The notes under the pieces: generated by a model | Told to the model about the DNA's origin: nothing | What the model saw: only the letters and a program-made list of their open reading frames with translations | Database searches by the model: none | Position numbers and translations under genes: made by a program | In this document: positions 1 through 8,471 of the stretch, piece after piece | Numbering within the stretch: position 1 is the stretch's first letter | How the letters are laid out: every line of letters starts with the position of its first letter | Origin: Marinobacter sp050379415 | GTDB taxonomy: Bacteria > Pseudomonadota > Gammaproteobacteria > Pseudomonadales > Oleiphilaceae | Assembly: GCF_050379415.1 (NCBI RefSeq) | Contig: NZ_JBNRLS010000004.1 | Location: 248,001 to 312,000 of the forward strand | DNA: 64,000 nt | Direction of reading: 5' to 3'

Positions 1-1044
1 AATGACCGTCATCAGTGGCACCGCCAGCAGCACGCCCACGGGCCCCCAAAGCCAGCCCCAGAAAAAGATGGAGACGAAGATGATGACCGGATTGATGGCC
101 ATGCGGAAGCCATGAATCCAGGGCTCGATAAAGGCGCCCACCAGGGTGGTCAGCGCCAGGAATCCGAGCGGGGCGATGGCCATCATCCAGAATTCTTCCA
201 GGCTGATAACGGAAATCACAGAAAGCATGGAGACTGAGATAACCACCCCCAGATACGGAACAAACCGGGCCAGCCCCGCCACCAGCCCCCACACCGCAGG
301 ATCTGGCAGGCCCACCCCCCAGCAGATCAACCCCGTGGCTGCGCCAACAAAGATGTTGCTTAACCCCAGCACACCAAGATACTGGGCAATCAGGTGCTGG
401 GAGTCATGAGTTATTCGCAGCACCGTCTTTCGCTGGCCCATAGGCAACTGGCGCACAAAGTTCCGGATCAGACGGTCCCCGCTTACCAGAAGAAAGTAGG
501 TAAGCGCCAGGGCCAGAGCGAGGCCGACAATGCCGTTCTGAACCTTGTTCATCAGCTGACTGCGCCAGGAATCGGTTTGCAGAACCACGGCCGTGGGCTG
601 CCGCTGCTCGCCATCCGAGAGCTGCTCGACCGACTTCTCCACTTGTTCGGCGGACTCGGTCACCCTGGCAATCTGGCGGCTGATTTCACTCTCCCCCACC
701 AGTACGCGGGAAATTGCCCCGGGCACTTCCTCGACCCATTTCAGGGCCGGTGTGGCTACGGCCAACGTGATGCCGACAATACCGGCCAGCACCAGCAATA
801 CGAACACCATGGAACTCACCATCCGGGGGATTCGCCACTTCACATAAGCCTTTTTTACCAGCGGCGACAGCAGCAGGCTGGTCATCACGGCAAGAACGAT
901 GGGCAAGATGATCTGATGGGCGACATACAGGGTGTACAGGATACCCAGACCAAACAGGCCGTAGATCGGTGTGGCGAGATCCGAGGAAATCAGCGGGCGT
1001 TTATCATTGCCCGCCGCTTCGTTGTTCGGGGATTGGCCGTCCAT
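1..1044 (-). CDS. AI-2E family transporter, partial
   Basis: Minus-strand frame opens at an ATG whose complement is at 1042-1044 and runs off the left edge of the window (348 codons present, no stop). The translation begins MDGQSPNNEAAGND and then shows repeated hydrophobic helices (around residues 20-45 and 50-75, and several after residue 150) separated by a polar, charged periplasmic-like stretch around residues 80-150. This is the layout of the AI-2E/PerM family (PF01594) of 7-8 TM putative exporters; transport substrates are uncertain for most members. The C-terminal end is missing because the gene continues outside the window. The gene is on the same strand as the type VI module upstream but is separated from it by 136 bp, so co-transcription is possible but not shown. 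Confidence 0.85.
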   Translation of the reverse strand, partial: MDGQSPNNEAAGNDKRPLISSDLATPIYGLFGLGILYTLYVAHQIILPIVLAVMTSLLLSPLVKKAYVKWRIPRMVSSMVFVLLVLAGIVGITLAVATPALKWVEEVPGAISRVLVGESEISRQIARVTESAEQVEKSVEQLSDGEQRQPTAVVLQTDSWRSQLMNKVQNGIVGLALALALTYFLLVSGDRLIRNFVRQLPMGQRKTVLRITHDSQHLIAQYLGVLGLSNIFVGAATGLICWGVGLPDPAVWGLVAGLARFVPYLGVVISVSMLSVISVISLEEFWMMAIAPLGFLALTTLVGAFIEPWIHGFRMAINPVIIFVSIFFWGWLWGPVGVLLAVPLMTVI

Positions 1045-1180
1045 GAAAGATCCTGTAAACGATCAGAGAATTCCGGAGTAAGAACGACCAGTTTACCTAT
1101 CCCGGTTACGGGGTGCATCTGACGATGGAATCACGTCGGTGCCATGAGACACCATGGTTCCTGGTGTCCCGTCGGAGCGA
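1045..1180. other. Gap between the type VI module and the AI-2E gene
   Basis: 136 bp, minus-strand direction on both sides. Nothing recognised: no clear hairpin with T-tract and no Shine-Dalgarno of note beyond that of the transporter. Confidence 0.4.
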
Positions 1181-2140
1181 TCAGTTGATCGGCTCGGGAT
1201 GATTGACGACGCAGCGGAAGCCAGTGCCGGGAGCGTCAACGTGCACGCCACTCCGGGCAAACACTGTGCCGCCACCTCCAAATCCACCGCCCTTTCCAGC
1301 CCAGTCCCTGACAGTTTTTTCTGGCTTGTCCGGATTGACAGGCTCCACAGGGCCCCGCGGATTATCGAAGGGTGCGTGCTTGTAATAATCTTTCTGAAAC
1401 CAATCCTGCGTCCATTCACCAACGTTTCCGGTCATGTCATAGAGACCCAGAGGATTCGGAGGGTAGGTTCCAACCGGTCGGCGCTCCATGACAAGAGAAG
1501 AATGGCTCAGCATATTACCTGACGGACGTACGCTTGGATCGATGTACTCCTTGGGTCGTTGTAAATAGGTGTCGTTATCTTCTTTCCCTGTATTCGTCGC
1601 GTAAGGAACATTCCGCCCCCGGCTTCGTGCAGCAAATTCCCACTGAGCTTCAGTCGGCAGTGCGAAAGGTAATCCTGATTGCTCAGCCAACCATGCACAA
1701 TAACGTTCAGCCTCGCCGTAATTGGGCACCCTCGCCGGTTTACGGTAGTAGTATGGCGACAGAGGGTCATCCGAGGCTTTCAGGTACTTGCTTACGGTAA
1801 ACTCGTCCTCATATAAATGTGCTCGCCCGACATCGGCATAGTATACCTCCATCTCGCCCCAGGTGGTTTCATACCGGGAGATGGAGTAGCCATCGACTTT
1901 TACTTCGACTGTGGGCCGGGCGTGGTCCGTAAGAACTACATAAGGAGAACCATTTGGGCGCCCCACATCTCCGAGCTCAAAGGTTCCTCCTTCAACGAAA
2001 ACCTGATTATCGACAGCCTGTTCTGCAATTCGCTTTACTGACTTGGCCGCCTGATTATCAGCAGCCAGGCCCCCACAAGCAACCAACACAGCGGATAATA
2101 CAATCCAACCAGATAGCTTTAGCCGGTCATCCCTGAACAT
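1181..2140 (-). CDS. SUMF1/FGE-domain lipoprotein of the type VI module
   Basis: 319-residue protein. The ATG at 2140 is chosen over an upstream in-frame start at 2185 because AAGGGAG lies just before it. An N-terminal signal with lipobox LVAC around residues 16-19 predicts an exported lipoprotein. The rest matches the formylglycine-generating-enzyme/SUMF1 fold: GGTFELGD near residue 52, a central YCAWLAEQSGLPFALPTEAQW block, MTGNVGEWTQDWF, and a terminal GFRCV. The usual R-G-G-S-W motif before the C terminus is replaced by a glycine run (GKGGGFGGGG), and the two catalytic cysteines of true FGE are not evident, so sulfatase activation is unlikely. It is the last gene of the VgrG-DUF4123-LysM operon, starting 14 bp after the LysM gene stops. 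Position and predicted periplasmic location fit an immunity or accessory protein, but that is inference. Confidence 0.85.
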   Translation of the reverse strand: MFRDDRLKLSGWIVLSAVLVACGGLAADNQAAKSVKRIAEQAVDNQVFVEGGTFELGDVGRPNGSPYVVLTDHARPTVEVKVDGYSISRYETTWGEMEVYYADVGRAHLYEDEFTVSKYLKASDDPLSPYYYRKPARVPNYGEAERYCAWLAEQSGLPFALPTEAQWEFAARSRGRNVPYATNTGKEDNDTYLQRPKEYIDPSVRPSGNMLSHSSLVMERRPVGTYPPNPLGLYDMTGNVGEWTQDWFQKDYYKHAPFDNPRGPVEPVNPDKPEKTVRDWAGKGGGFGGGGTVFARSGVHVDAPGTGFRCVVNHPEPIN

Positions 2141-2153
2141 AAACAAAGCTCCC

Positions 2154-4271
2154 TTAACCAATTCTACATATGCGGCAAACGTCAAAAGGATCCTTCCTCA
2201 CCGGCCTGTTAGCTATGGCAGGCTGGTCACGCAACCCGCGGATAAAGAGACGCTGATCCGATTTGTTTTTACCAATGAAATCGAACAATCTTTCAATGTT
2301 TTTATCAAACTCTGAGCGCTGGGCATTGCCCTCCGGATTCATTCTAACCACGGTTTCCTCAAAATCGCGCCAACCTTGAAACGAATTCAGAATCTCATTA
2401 ACGGCTTGTATCTTAATATCCGTGTCGCTCCATATGTCGGGCGTTACCCACCAGTCGTAAAGAATGTTATCCAGTACTATTCCTTTTACCTCGGGGGGTG
2501 AGTGGAGAAAGACTGAGTCCTCTTTGAGCTTGATATCATTAACGATATTTTGGGCGAGCTCAGCCCCTTTGCTTTCACGTTTGCGACCAACGAATACGTC
2601 ATTTATCAGTTCGCTGATTCGATCAGTTGCAACTGCAGCGAAGTCAACGGCAGCATCAATCGCGGTCAAACCACGACACAGTGCATACAAGCTCATCCGT
2701 TGATACCAAGCAAATGCAAATGTTCTCTGATCAAACAACTCCAAGTACCTAAAATCCACATCAAGCAAAGCGTTGTAGACGAAGTGAAGCATCCGCAGGA
2801 CTTTTTCAGTTTCGACCTCCAGGAGAAAGCTGCCAGATGGCCCTACTCCCAACACAAGTCCCGCATGCACGTTAAAGTAAAACTTGCCGGTTCCCGGGCT
2901 GAACAGCAGCCTGATTTCGGCCGCCGCACCTGCCCCCAGCGCCATCTCCACTTTCTTCCCTATCCGGCACAACCTATCCCAGTCAGGCTGCTCGGATAAC
3001 ACATCCTTCCAGCGCAGCTCACCGGCCACCTCACATCCGCCACGAATGCCTGCGAATACGCCCGCTTCCATATCCGCTTTTTGCCCGTTCTTTCGCGCGG
3101 CAATCCCCTTCAGCGTTGGAAGGCCATCGGTGGTGGACACGTGAACGTTGCCGGCGATCAGCGCCGAAGCACCGGCGAAGCCGGCAAGCGAAGCATTGAT
3201 CGCCGCCTGAAAATGGCCCAGTGAAGCGATTCTTCGTTCCCCGTCCCAGCCTCCAACCCGGTAGGGAATCCTGATCTCTGACCGATTGTTCACCGGGAAC
3301 GCCTGCTCAATGCCCACTTTGCCCTGCGCCAGCGCATACTGTCCTTCCGCTTTCGCCTGGAAATGCACTTTTCCTTTGCGGGGATCGAATTCACCTGAGG
3401 CCGTCGCGCCAGCGGCGAAGCGCATGAACTGTGCCTCGCCAGAGGCGTCGAACCCGGTTTCATCCACAGCTTCCTGTCGGGTCTGGGCATCGCCCCAGAC
3501 GGACCAGGACGCCTCGTCGTAGAACCTGTTCAGCGTTGTCATGAGCGCGCCATTCTGATCCGGGTCCCACAAGGTCGCGTTGAACTTGATGTTGAGTTCG
3601 CTTCGAATGGCATCCCGCAGCTTTGTCGGGTCAACGCCGTTTTCAGTCAACCAGCCCTGACTACGCGCCCGATCTCTGGCCCCAACAGGGTACCTGCGCG
3701 GGTGATTCGCTATCTTGTCAGAGCGCACAAAGGTGACGTGTTTATTGCCAGCCAACCGCTTTATCTCGGTAATGGGCGGGATGGTTTGCATGTCGTTGGT
3801 CAACACCGCACGCGCTTCCAGTTCGTTGACCAGGCGTTCCTTTTCCTGCTGTACCTCCGACAACAGCTGCCCTTCGCCATCCGTTGGGCTGAGATCAGAA
3901 TCCATCTTGCCGTCATCAAGCCTATCCAGCCTGCTATAGAAATCGTTGACGGGCCCACAGACGAACTCTTCTTCCTCGATCCACTCGGCAAGCTCATCCT
4001 CCGTCAGAAGGATCAGTTCATCGGTGCCGGTAACGTGCACAACTTCGACGATTGTCTCGGAACAGGAGGGCTCCTGTGCAACCTGCCCTACTTCACACCT
4101 GGAAAACCCTGAATCATTTGCGGCCGGCAGCTTGAGCAACTGCCCCGGGAAAATACGGTCCGGGTTTTCAATGTCAGGGTTGAGCCGCATCAGGCTGCTC
4201 AGGGTGGTTTGGTGCCGTTGTGCAATCGTACTGAGGGTATCGCCGGAGCGAACGGTGTATTCAGAACTCAT
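2154..4271 (-). CDS. LysM-domain putative type VI secretion effector
   Basis: 705 residues. Residues 4-50 are a clear LysM domain (YTVRSGDTLSTIAQRH, then NPDIENPDRIFPGQLLKLP), which binds peptidoglycan-type glycans. An acidic linker with predicted coiled coil (around 85-150) follows. Then comes a glycine/alanine-rich region (about 270-470) with amphipathic and hydrophobic stretches, and a helical C-terminal third ending DVCRICRIG. I recognise no catalytic motif. Its start overlaps the stop of the DUF4123 gene by one base (4271), so translation is coupled. Order VgrG, DUF4123 adaptor, large protein is the standard arrangement for a VgrG-delivered cargo, so this is most likely the effector; its target is unknown, with envelope or membrane damage plausible. 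The part encoding residues from about 490 onward is markedly AT-richer than the rest (2401-2700 is 48% GC by hand count), as expected of an exchanged toxin module. Confidence 0.8.
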   Translation of the reverse strand: MSSEYTVRSGDTLSTIAQRHQTTLSSLMRLNPDIENPDRIFPGQLLKLPAANDSGFSRCEVGQVAQEPSCSETIVEVVHVTGTDELILLTEDELAEWIEEEEFVCGPVNDFYSRLDRLDDGKMDSDLSPTDGEGQLLSEVQQEKERLVNELEARAVLTNDMQTIPPITEIKRLAGNKHVTFVRSDKIANHPRRYPVGARDRARSQGWLTENGVDPTKLRDAIRSELNIKFNATLWDPDQNGALMTTLNRFYDEASWSVWGDAQTRQEAVDETGFDASGEAQFMRFAAGATASGEFDPRKGKVHFQAKAEGQYALAQGKVGIEQAFPVNNRSEIRIPYRVGGWDGERRIASLGHFQAAINASLAGFAGASALIAGNVHVSTTDGLPTLKGIAARKNGQKADMEAGVFAGIRGGCEVAGELRWKDVLSEQPDWDRLCRIGKKVEMALGAGAAAEIRLLFSPGTGKFYFNVHAGLVLGVGPSGSFLLEVETEKVLRMLHFVYNALLDVDFRYLELFDQRTFAFAWYQRMSLYALCRGLTAIDAAVDFAAVATDRISELINDVFVGRKRESKGAELAQNIVNDIKLKEDSVFLHSPPEVKGIVLDNILYDWWVTPDIWSDTDIKIQAVNEILNSFQGWRDFEETVVRMNPEGNAQRSEFDKNIERLFDFIGKNKSDQRLFIRGLRDQPAIANRPVRKDPFDVCRICRIG

Positions 4272-5065
4272 CAGGCAACTCCGTATGCCAAATGTTTATC
4301 CAATTCTTTTAAGCGCGAGCCAGTCGACAGCTGATGGTTCGACAAGATGATCTGGCTCTCCGGGTGTTTAATCCGGTCCCCATGAACCAGAGTCAGCTCC
4401 GCATACTGGCTCACATCCTTCTCGGTCCGGAAACCGAGTGAATTTGCGTCCTCAATCCAGAGGTTCAGCCTGGTTCGATCATCCATTCCAAGAAAGCGGG
4501 CCAGTTTTTCAACGAATTCATCCCTTGCTCCCACCGATAACGCTGCGATGTGCTGCTCCGAGAGCACAAACCATCCTTCCTCGGAAGCCGCTTTGGAAGG
4601 GCCAGTACGCTCAGCGGTAATTCGCTGCCAGGAGCCATCAGGCTGGAATGCCAGCCACTCCCGGACCGGGCCGCTGAAGCGGTTTCGCTCCTGATCATTG
4701 AATGCCAACATTAACCGCTGAAGGTGTTTGGGCGAGTAATACCGCAGGTACGAATACCCGCCATCCGGTAACTGAACGCTCAGCAGGCTGCGCAAATGCT
4801 CCGCGATGACCGGCAGGCTCTCGTCTGCAATCAGAACCACGGCTTTATCCCGCCATTGTGACTGCGCTTGCCATAGCCGGGTCGCTCCGGACGGCTTCAC
4901 CAGACATGGACTGACTTCCAGGGCTGGCTCGTGGGGCGTGCCCAGAAACAGATACTCCACATCAGGCTGATCATCGTTTTCGTAGATAAACCGTGGTGCG
5001 TTGATGGCCGCGCCGTCCAGCAGGATGCAGGCCTGCAACATGGTGTTCGATTCCAGTCCGGTCAT
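4271..5065 (-). CDS. DUF4123 type VI effector adaptor (Tap/TEC family)
   Basis: 264 residues from the ATG at 5065. An in-frame start at 5128 exists but lies inside vgrG; the 5065 ATG overlaps the vgrG stop as ATGA, the usual coupling in such operons. The sequence follows the DUF4123 pattern: an N-terminal ACILLDGA strand, YLFLGTPHEPALEVSPCLVKP near residue 40, WRDKAVVLIADE, then HLRSLLSVQLPDGGYSYLRYYSP and a hydrophobic helical middle. DUF4123 proteins act as chaperones that load a cognate effector onto the VgrG C-terminal tip and are not themselves secreted. The gene sits between vgrG and the LysM gene with one-base overlaps on both sides, so its partners are almost certainly those two products. 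Confidence 0.9.
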   Translation of the reverse strand: MTGLESNTMLQACILLDGAAINAPRFIYENDDQPDVEYLFLGTPHEPALEVSPCLVKPSGATRLWQAQSQWRDKAVVLIADESLPVIAEHLRSLLSVQLPDGGYSYLRYYSPKHLQRLMLAFNDQERNRFSGPVREWLAFQPDGSWQRITAERTGPSKAASEEGWFVLSEQHIAALSVGARDEFVEKLARFLGMDDRTRLNLWIEDANSLGFRTEKDVSQYAELTLVHGDRIKHPESQIILSNHQLSTGSRLKELDKHLAYGVA

Positions 5066-7239
5066 AGAATTGCATTCCCGCAAGAACAGGAAGAAAGCGC
5101 GCAGGAGCCATCGGGCTGTCGCCCACACTGTTTAACCAGTGCAACGTCTTTCTTCGCCGCCGCCTTCAAGGCCTGCACCGTGCCTGGAGCGGCACCTGAC
5201 AGGGGTCGGGTGTCGGTATCCGCGAGCTGCACAGGCGCATTTCTACCTGATTGCCCGCTCAGACTCGCGGGCAATTCCGGGCCTTGAACCGCCGCCCCGC
5301 TCCCACTCCCCGGCCCGCCACCGGAGTTCATTCGCACCAGGGGTCCGGAAACCGTGACGCCGCTGGGATCCAACTTCAAGAAGCTGCCACCCGCCTTGAT
5401 AGTCACCTCTGCCCCCGCCTCAATGACGATCTTCAAACCGGCCTTGTGGTGGATTTCGCTGCCCGCTTCAACAAGCTGGTTTTTGCCCAGTTTGCTGTGG
5501 TGGCTTCCACCCACCGCCAGGCTGTAGTCACGGCCAACAGCCGTCCGATACTCGCCACCAATAATGTGGTGCTCGTTACCTTTGGTGTGGCTGAGACGGT
5601 TGTTGTCCACAGTCAGATGACTGTCGTTCCGGATGACCTCGGTGCGGGTGTGTTCGGTGAGCAGGTCCAGGTTTTTCTGGGCATGAATGTAGACCTGCTC
5701 TTCTCCCGCCTCGTCCTCGAAGCGCAGCTCATTGCTGCCCTCGCCTTTATGGGTCTTGGTTCTCAGGGTGGTGCGGGTCTTGTGCGCCGGTAGTTCGTAC
5801 GGTGGCTGATTGGTGGCGTGGTAGGTTCGGCCGGTGATGATGGGTTGGTCCGGATCGCCGTCCAGGAAGCTGACGATCACTTCGTGGCCGATGCGGGGCA
5901 GCGCCATGAACCCGTACTGGCCGCCGGCCCAGCCCTGGCTGACTCTTAACCAGGCGCTGCTGTGTTCGTTGTTTTTCGAGTATCGGTCCCACGGAAACCG
6001 GACCTTGACCCGACCGTGCTCGTCGCAGTGGATTTCCTCGCCCTCCGGGCCGGTGACGATGGCGATCTGGGGGCCGTCCATGCAGGGTTTGTGTTCGCAG
6101 CTCGGGCACCAGGTTCGGTCGGCGGGCACAACGCTAAAGAAGTTGTGATAGGTGGTCGGTTCCTGACCGCCCTCCTCTTCCAGGGCCCGGGGCTGTTTGC
6201 CGGTATGGGTAACGGCGGTGAGCAGCCACTCCCGATTCAGGGCTTCGTTGTCATGGTCGGTGAGCGCGACTTTGGCGCCGGGGGCTAAATCCGGTCGGTT
6301 GCTTTCTCCGTGGCCGGTGGCCGCATCGTTTCTCAGAGCGTCCAGGCGGGCCCGGGTGAAGGGCTGGCCGCTGGCGTCGGCCTTGTAGCGACCCGGGTAG
6401 TCGTAGTGCTGGTAGTCTTCCCGGTGGTTCAGGTCGGCGTCCGCCTGCTCGTGCAGCAGGGCGTAGGCGGGATTTTTGAAGGTGTAGTCCTTAAGGGCCA
6501 CCGAGCCAGCCCGGACCCGCTCCTGGTATTTGAAGCGGAAAATACAGGGTTGCCGGGTACTGCCCCCGGCCCGGCCGTTGTAGGGTGCCGGCTCCAGTTT
6601 CGGGGCATCGCCATGGTGATCGGCAAAAATCAGGGCCGGTTGGTCTTCCCCATCCACACTGCCGTGCTGGTAGCGGTAATGCCAGCCTTCCTCGGCGGCC
6701 AGCCTTTCGATAAAGGCCAGGTCGCTTTCCCGGTGCTGGACGCAGTATTCCCGTTCCTGAGGGCCCCGCTTGAGATCGAAAATCGTATCCACAATGCCCC
6801 GCTCTTCCAGCAGGGTGCGGACGATGGTCTCCGGGCTCTGGCCCTGGAAGATACGGCTGTTGTGCATCAGACCCAGGCGCCAGAGCGGGGGCTGGAATAA
6901 CACTTCGTAACGGGTACGCCGATGGCCGGTGTCGCCCCGGGCGAATTCGTTGACCACGCCGGTGAAACGGCGCAGGGGTTGGCCGTCCTGCCAGACCACC
7001 AGGTCAACGGGTTGTTCCAGCATGGATTCGGCAGAGACGTCGGGATCGGTGCTGGCCAGTTCCAGTCGGCCCTGGAACAGCTCGGAGAGGCTCTCGGTCA
7101 GCGCAAAGGCGACCACGGCGAAATGATCAGAGGGGAAGTCACCGACACGGGCGGTGAACTGCAGTCCGCTTGCCTGGGGCATGTCTTCAGTCCTTGAAGG
7201 GTTGATTCGGTCCGTTGAATCGGTGCGGGTTTTGGCCAT
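5062..7239 (-). CDS. vgrG: Type VI secretion tip protein VgrG (TssI)
   Basis: 725 residues. VgrG trimers form the spike of the type VI secretion tail. The gp27-like base covers roughly residues 25-370, followed by a short Cys cluster (CPSCEHKPCMDG, about 375), the gp5 OB-fold with GEEIHCDEHGRVKVRFPWDR (about 398-417) and WAGGQYGFMALPRIGHEVIV, then a beta-helix of short repeats to about residue 650. The C-terminal extension is Ala/Lys-rich and ends with four closely spaced cysteines (positions within the last 25 residues), probably the docking site for the adaptor/effector. An alternative start at 7182 (MPQASGLQF) also has AAGGA upstream. No tssA-M structural genes occur in the window, so this is an orphan vgrG island served by a secretion apparatus encoded elsewhere. 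The body is GC-rich (67% over 6001-6060 by hand count). Confidence 0.95.
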   Translation of the reverse strand: MAKTRTDSTDRINPSRTEDMPQASGLQFTARVGDFPSDHFAVVAFALTESLSELFQGRLELASTDPDVSAESMLEQPVDLVVWQDGQPLRRFTGVVNEFARGDTGHRRTRYEVLFQPPLWRLGLMHNSRIFQGQSPETIVRTLLEERGIVDTIFDLKRGPQEREYCVQHRESDLAFIERLAAEEGWHYRYQHGSVDGEDQPALIFADHHGDAPKLEPAPYNGRAGGSTRQPCIFRFKYQERVRAGSVALKDYTFKNPAYALLHEQADADLNHREDYQHYDYPGRYKADASGQPFTRARLDALRNDAATGHGESNRPDLAPGAKVALTDHDNEALNREWLLTAVTHTGKQPRALEEEGGQEPTTYHNFFSVVPADRTWCPSCEHKPCMDGPQIAIVTGPEGEEIHCDEHGRVKVRFPWDRYSKNNEHSSAWLRVSQGWAGGQYGFMALPRIGHEVIVSFLDGDPDQPIITGRTYHATNQPPYELPAHKTRTTLRTKTHKGEGSNELRFEDEAGEEQVYIHAQKNLDLLTEHTRTEVIRNDSHLTVDNNRLSHTKGNEHHIIGGEYRTAVGRDYSLAVGGSHHSKLGKNQLVEAGSEIHHKAGLKIVIEAGAEVTIKAGGSFLKLDPSGVTVSGPLVRMNSGGGPGSGSGAAVQGPELPASLSGQSGRNAPVQLADTDTRPLSGAAPGTVQALKAAAKKDVALVKQCGRQPDGSCALSSCSCGNAIL

Positions 7240-7325
7240 CGGATCCTTGATGGGGTGCCCGCGAAGTGGGGAAAGGTACCAGCGTGTTTGGAGAAAATCC
7301 AGAGTTGGGGGATGGGAATGAAGAT
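7240..7325. promoter_or_regulatory. vgrG upstream region
   Basis: Region between vgrG and the first palindrome. CAAGGATCC (minus strand) supports the vgrG start. It probably holds the promoter of the type VI module; no recognisable -24/-12 (sigma54) pair was found by eye. Confidence 0.4.
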
Positions 7326-7355
7326 GGGGTCAGATGAACGAGTTCATCAGACCCC
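7326..7355. repeat. 30-bp GGGGTC palindrome, copy 1 (cluster A)
   Basis: Starts GGGGTCAGATGAAC and ends GTTCATCAGACCCC: a 14-bp inverted repeat with a single A-A mismatch and a two-base centre. It belongs to the same family as four other 30-bp palindromes in this window (7381, 7447, 10367, 10427). All have GGGGTC/GACCCC outer arms and a variable inner stem. This resembles REP-type elements mobilised by RAYT (IS200-like) transposases. No transposase is present here. Confidence 0.8.
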
Positions 7356-7380
7356 TGAGCATGACCTTGAGCAAGACCTT

Positions 7381-7410
7381 GGGGTCTGAAGAAAGCCTTC
7401 TTCTGACCCC
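7381..7410. repeat. 30-bp GGGGTC palindrome, copy 2 (cluster A)
   Basis: Left arm GGGGTCTGAAGAA, right arm TTCTTCTGACCCC, centre AGCC, with one T-T mismatch in the stem. It lies 25 bp from copy 1. The element would fold into a strong hairpin in either transcript direction and may act as a weak terminator or mRNA stabiliser downstream of mmsB, whose stop is at 7520. Confidence 0.8.
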
Positions 7411-7446
7411 GACTTTACCCGGAAGCTTTTGGGGTGGGCTGAACTT

Positions 7447-7476
7447 GGGGTCAGATGAAGGTTTTCATCAAACCCC
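7447..7476. repeat. 30-bp GGGGTC palindrome, copy 3 (cluster A, degenerate)
   Basis: GGGGTCAGATGAA then TTCATCAAACCCC around a four-base centre. The outer arm has decayed relative to copies 1 and 2 (AACCCC in place of GACCCC). It is followed at 7487 by a solo GACCCCGTTTTC half-element that also occurs after the last palindrome of cluster B (about 10463), so the clusters share flanks as well as hairpins. Confidence 0.7.
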
Positions 7477-7519
7477 TTAGGCTGAACCGACCCCGTTTTC
7501 ACCGGGGCGCAGTCTCTGG

Positions 7520-8407
7520 TCACTCGGGCTTGTAAAGCCGCTGGATGCTGGAGAAATCCAGTTCGCCATTGCCCTGTCCGGCGTGCAGCTGGAACAGGTT
7601 GCGGGCCAAGGCGCCCATGGGGATGGAGGCCTGGTTCTTGACGGCGTTGTCGAAGGCGAGGCCAAGGTCCTTGGTCATCAGGTTGACCAGGAAACCGCCC
7701 TGGTAGTCGCGGGAGGCGGGTACGCCTTCCATGACGCCTGGCCAGGGGTTGTAGACGTTCAGGGCCCAGTTGCCACCGGAGCTCTGCTTCATGATCTCGG
7801 AGAGCACGGCAGGGTCCAGGCCGTTCCGAACACCCAGGGCCAGGGCCTCGCTGGTGCCCGCCATCAGAATCGCCAGCAGCATGTTGTTGCAGATTTTTGC
7901 GACCTGGCCGGAGCCGTGGGGGCCGGCGTGGAAGATGTTCTTCCCCATGCCCTCGAGGATCGGCTTGGCGCGATTGAAGGTGCTCTCCTCACCACCACAG
8001 ATGAAGGTCAGGGTGCCGGCCTTGGCGCCACCGACGCCACCGGAAACCGGGGCATCGATGAAATCCAGCCCCTTGTCGGTTGCAACTTCCGCCACTCCAC
8101 GGGCCGTTTCCGGCGCGATGGTGGAGGAATCAATGACCAGCGTTCCCGCAGGCAGCTTGGCCAGCAGGCCGTCGTCGCCGAGGTAAACCGCTTCCACGTG
8201 CTTGCCAGCCGGCAGCATGGTGATCACACACTCCGCGCCCTGAGCGGCTGCTTCGGCGCTGTCCGCGGTTTTGGCACCCTCGCCCACCAGGGCTTCGACT
8301 GCTGCTTTGGACAGATCGAACACTGTCACGTCCTGGCCGGCCTTGACCAGATTTGAAGCCATGGGTCCACCCATGTTGCCCAGACCGATAAATGTAATCT
8401 TTGCCAT
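7520..8407 (-). CDS. mmsB: 3-hydroxyisobutyrate dehydrogenase
   Basis: 295 residues, the usual length. It oxidises 3-hydroxyisobutyrate to methylmalonate semialdehyde with NAD in valine degradation. The N-terminal Rossmann nucleotide site is ITFIGLGNMGGPMASNL (residues 4-20). The substrate-binding signature DAPVSGGVGGAKAGTL lies around 119-134, and the catalytic lysine is in GSGQVAKICNNM (about 165-176). The start at 8407 has GGGGAAGAG seven bases upstream. It is the last gene of the minus-strand operon following the hydroxyisobutyryl-CoA hydrolase-like gene by 64 bp, so its substrate would be produced by its neighbour. Confidence 0.95.
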   Translation of the reverse strand: MAKITFIGLGNMGGPMASNLVKAGQDVTVFDLSKAAVEALVGEGAKTADSAEAAAQGAECVITMLPAGKHVEAVYLGDDGLLAKLPAGTLVIDSSTIAPETARGVAEVATDKGLDFIDAPVSGGVGGAKAGTLTFICGGEESTFNRAKPILEGMGKNIFHAGPHGSGQVAKICNNMLLAILMAGTSEALALGVRNGLDPAVLSEIMKQSSGGNWALNVYNPWPGVMEGVPASRDYQGGFLVNLMTKDLGLAFDNAVKNQASIPMGALARNLFQLHAGQGNGELDFSSIQRLYKPE

Positions 8408-8471
8408 ATCTCTTCCCCTTGTTGTTGTATTCCGATGAGCGGGCCGAGGCTCCCCACGGCCGATCCGGCAA

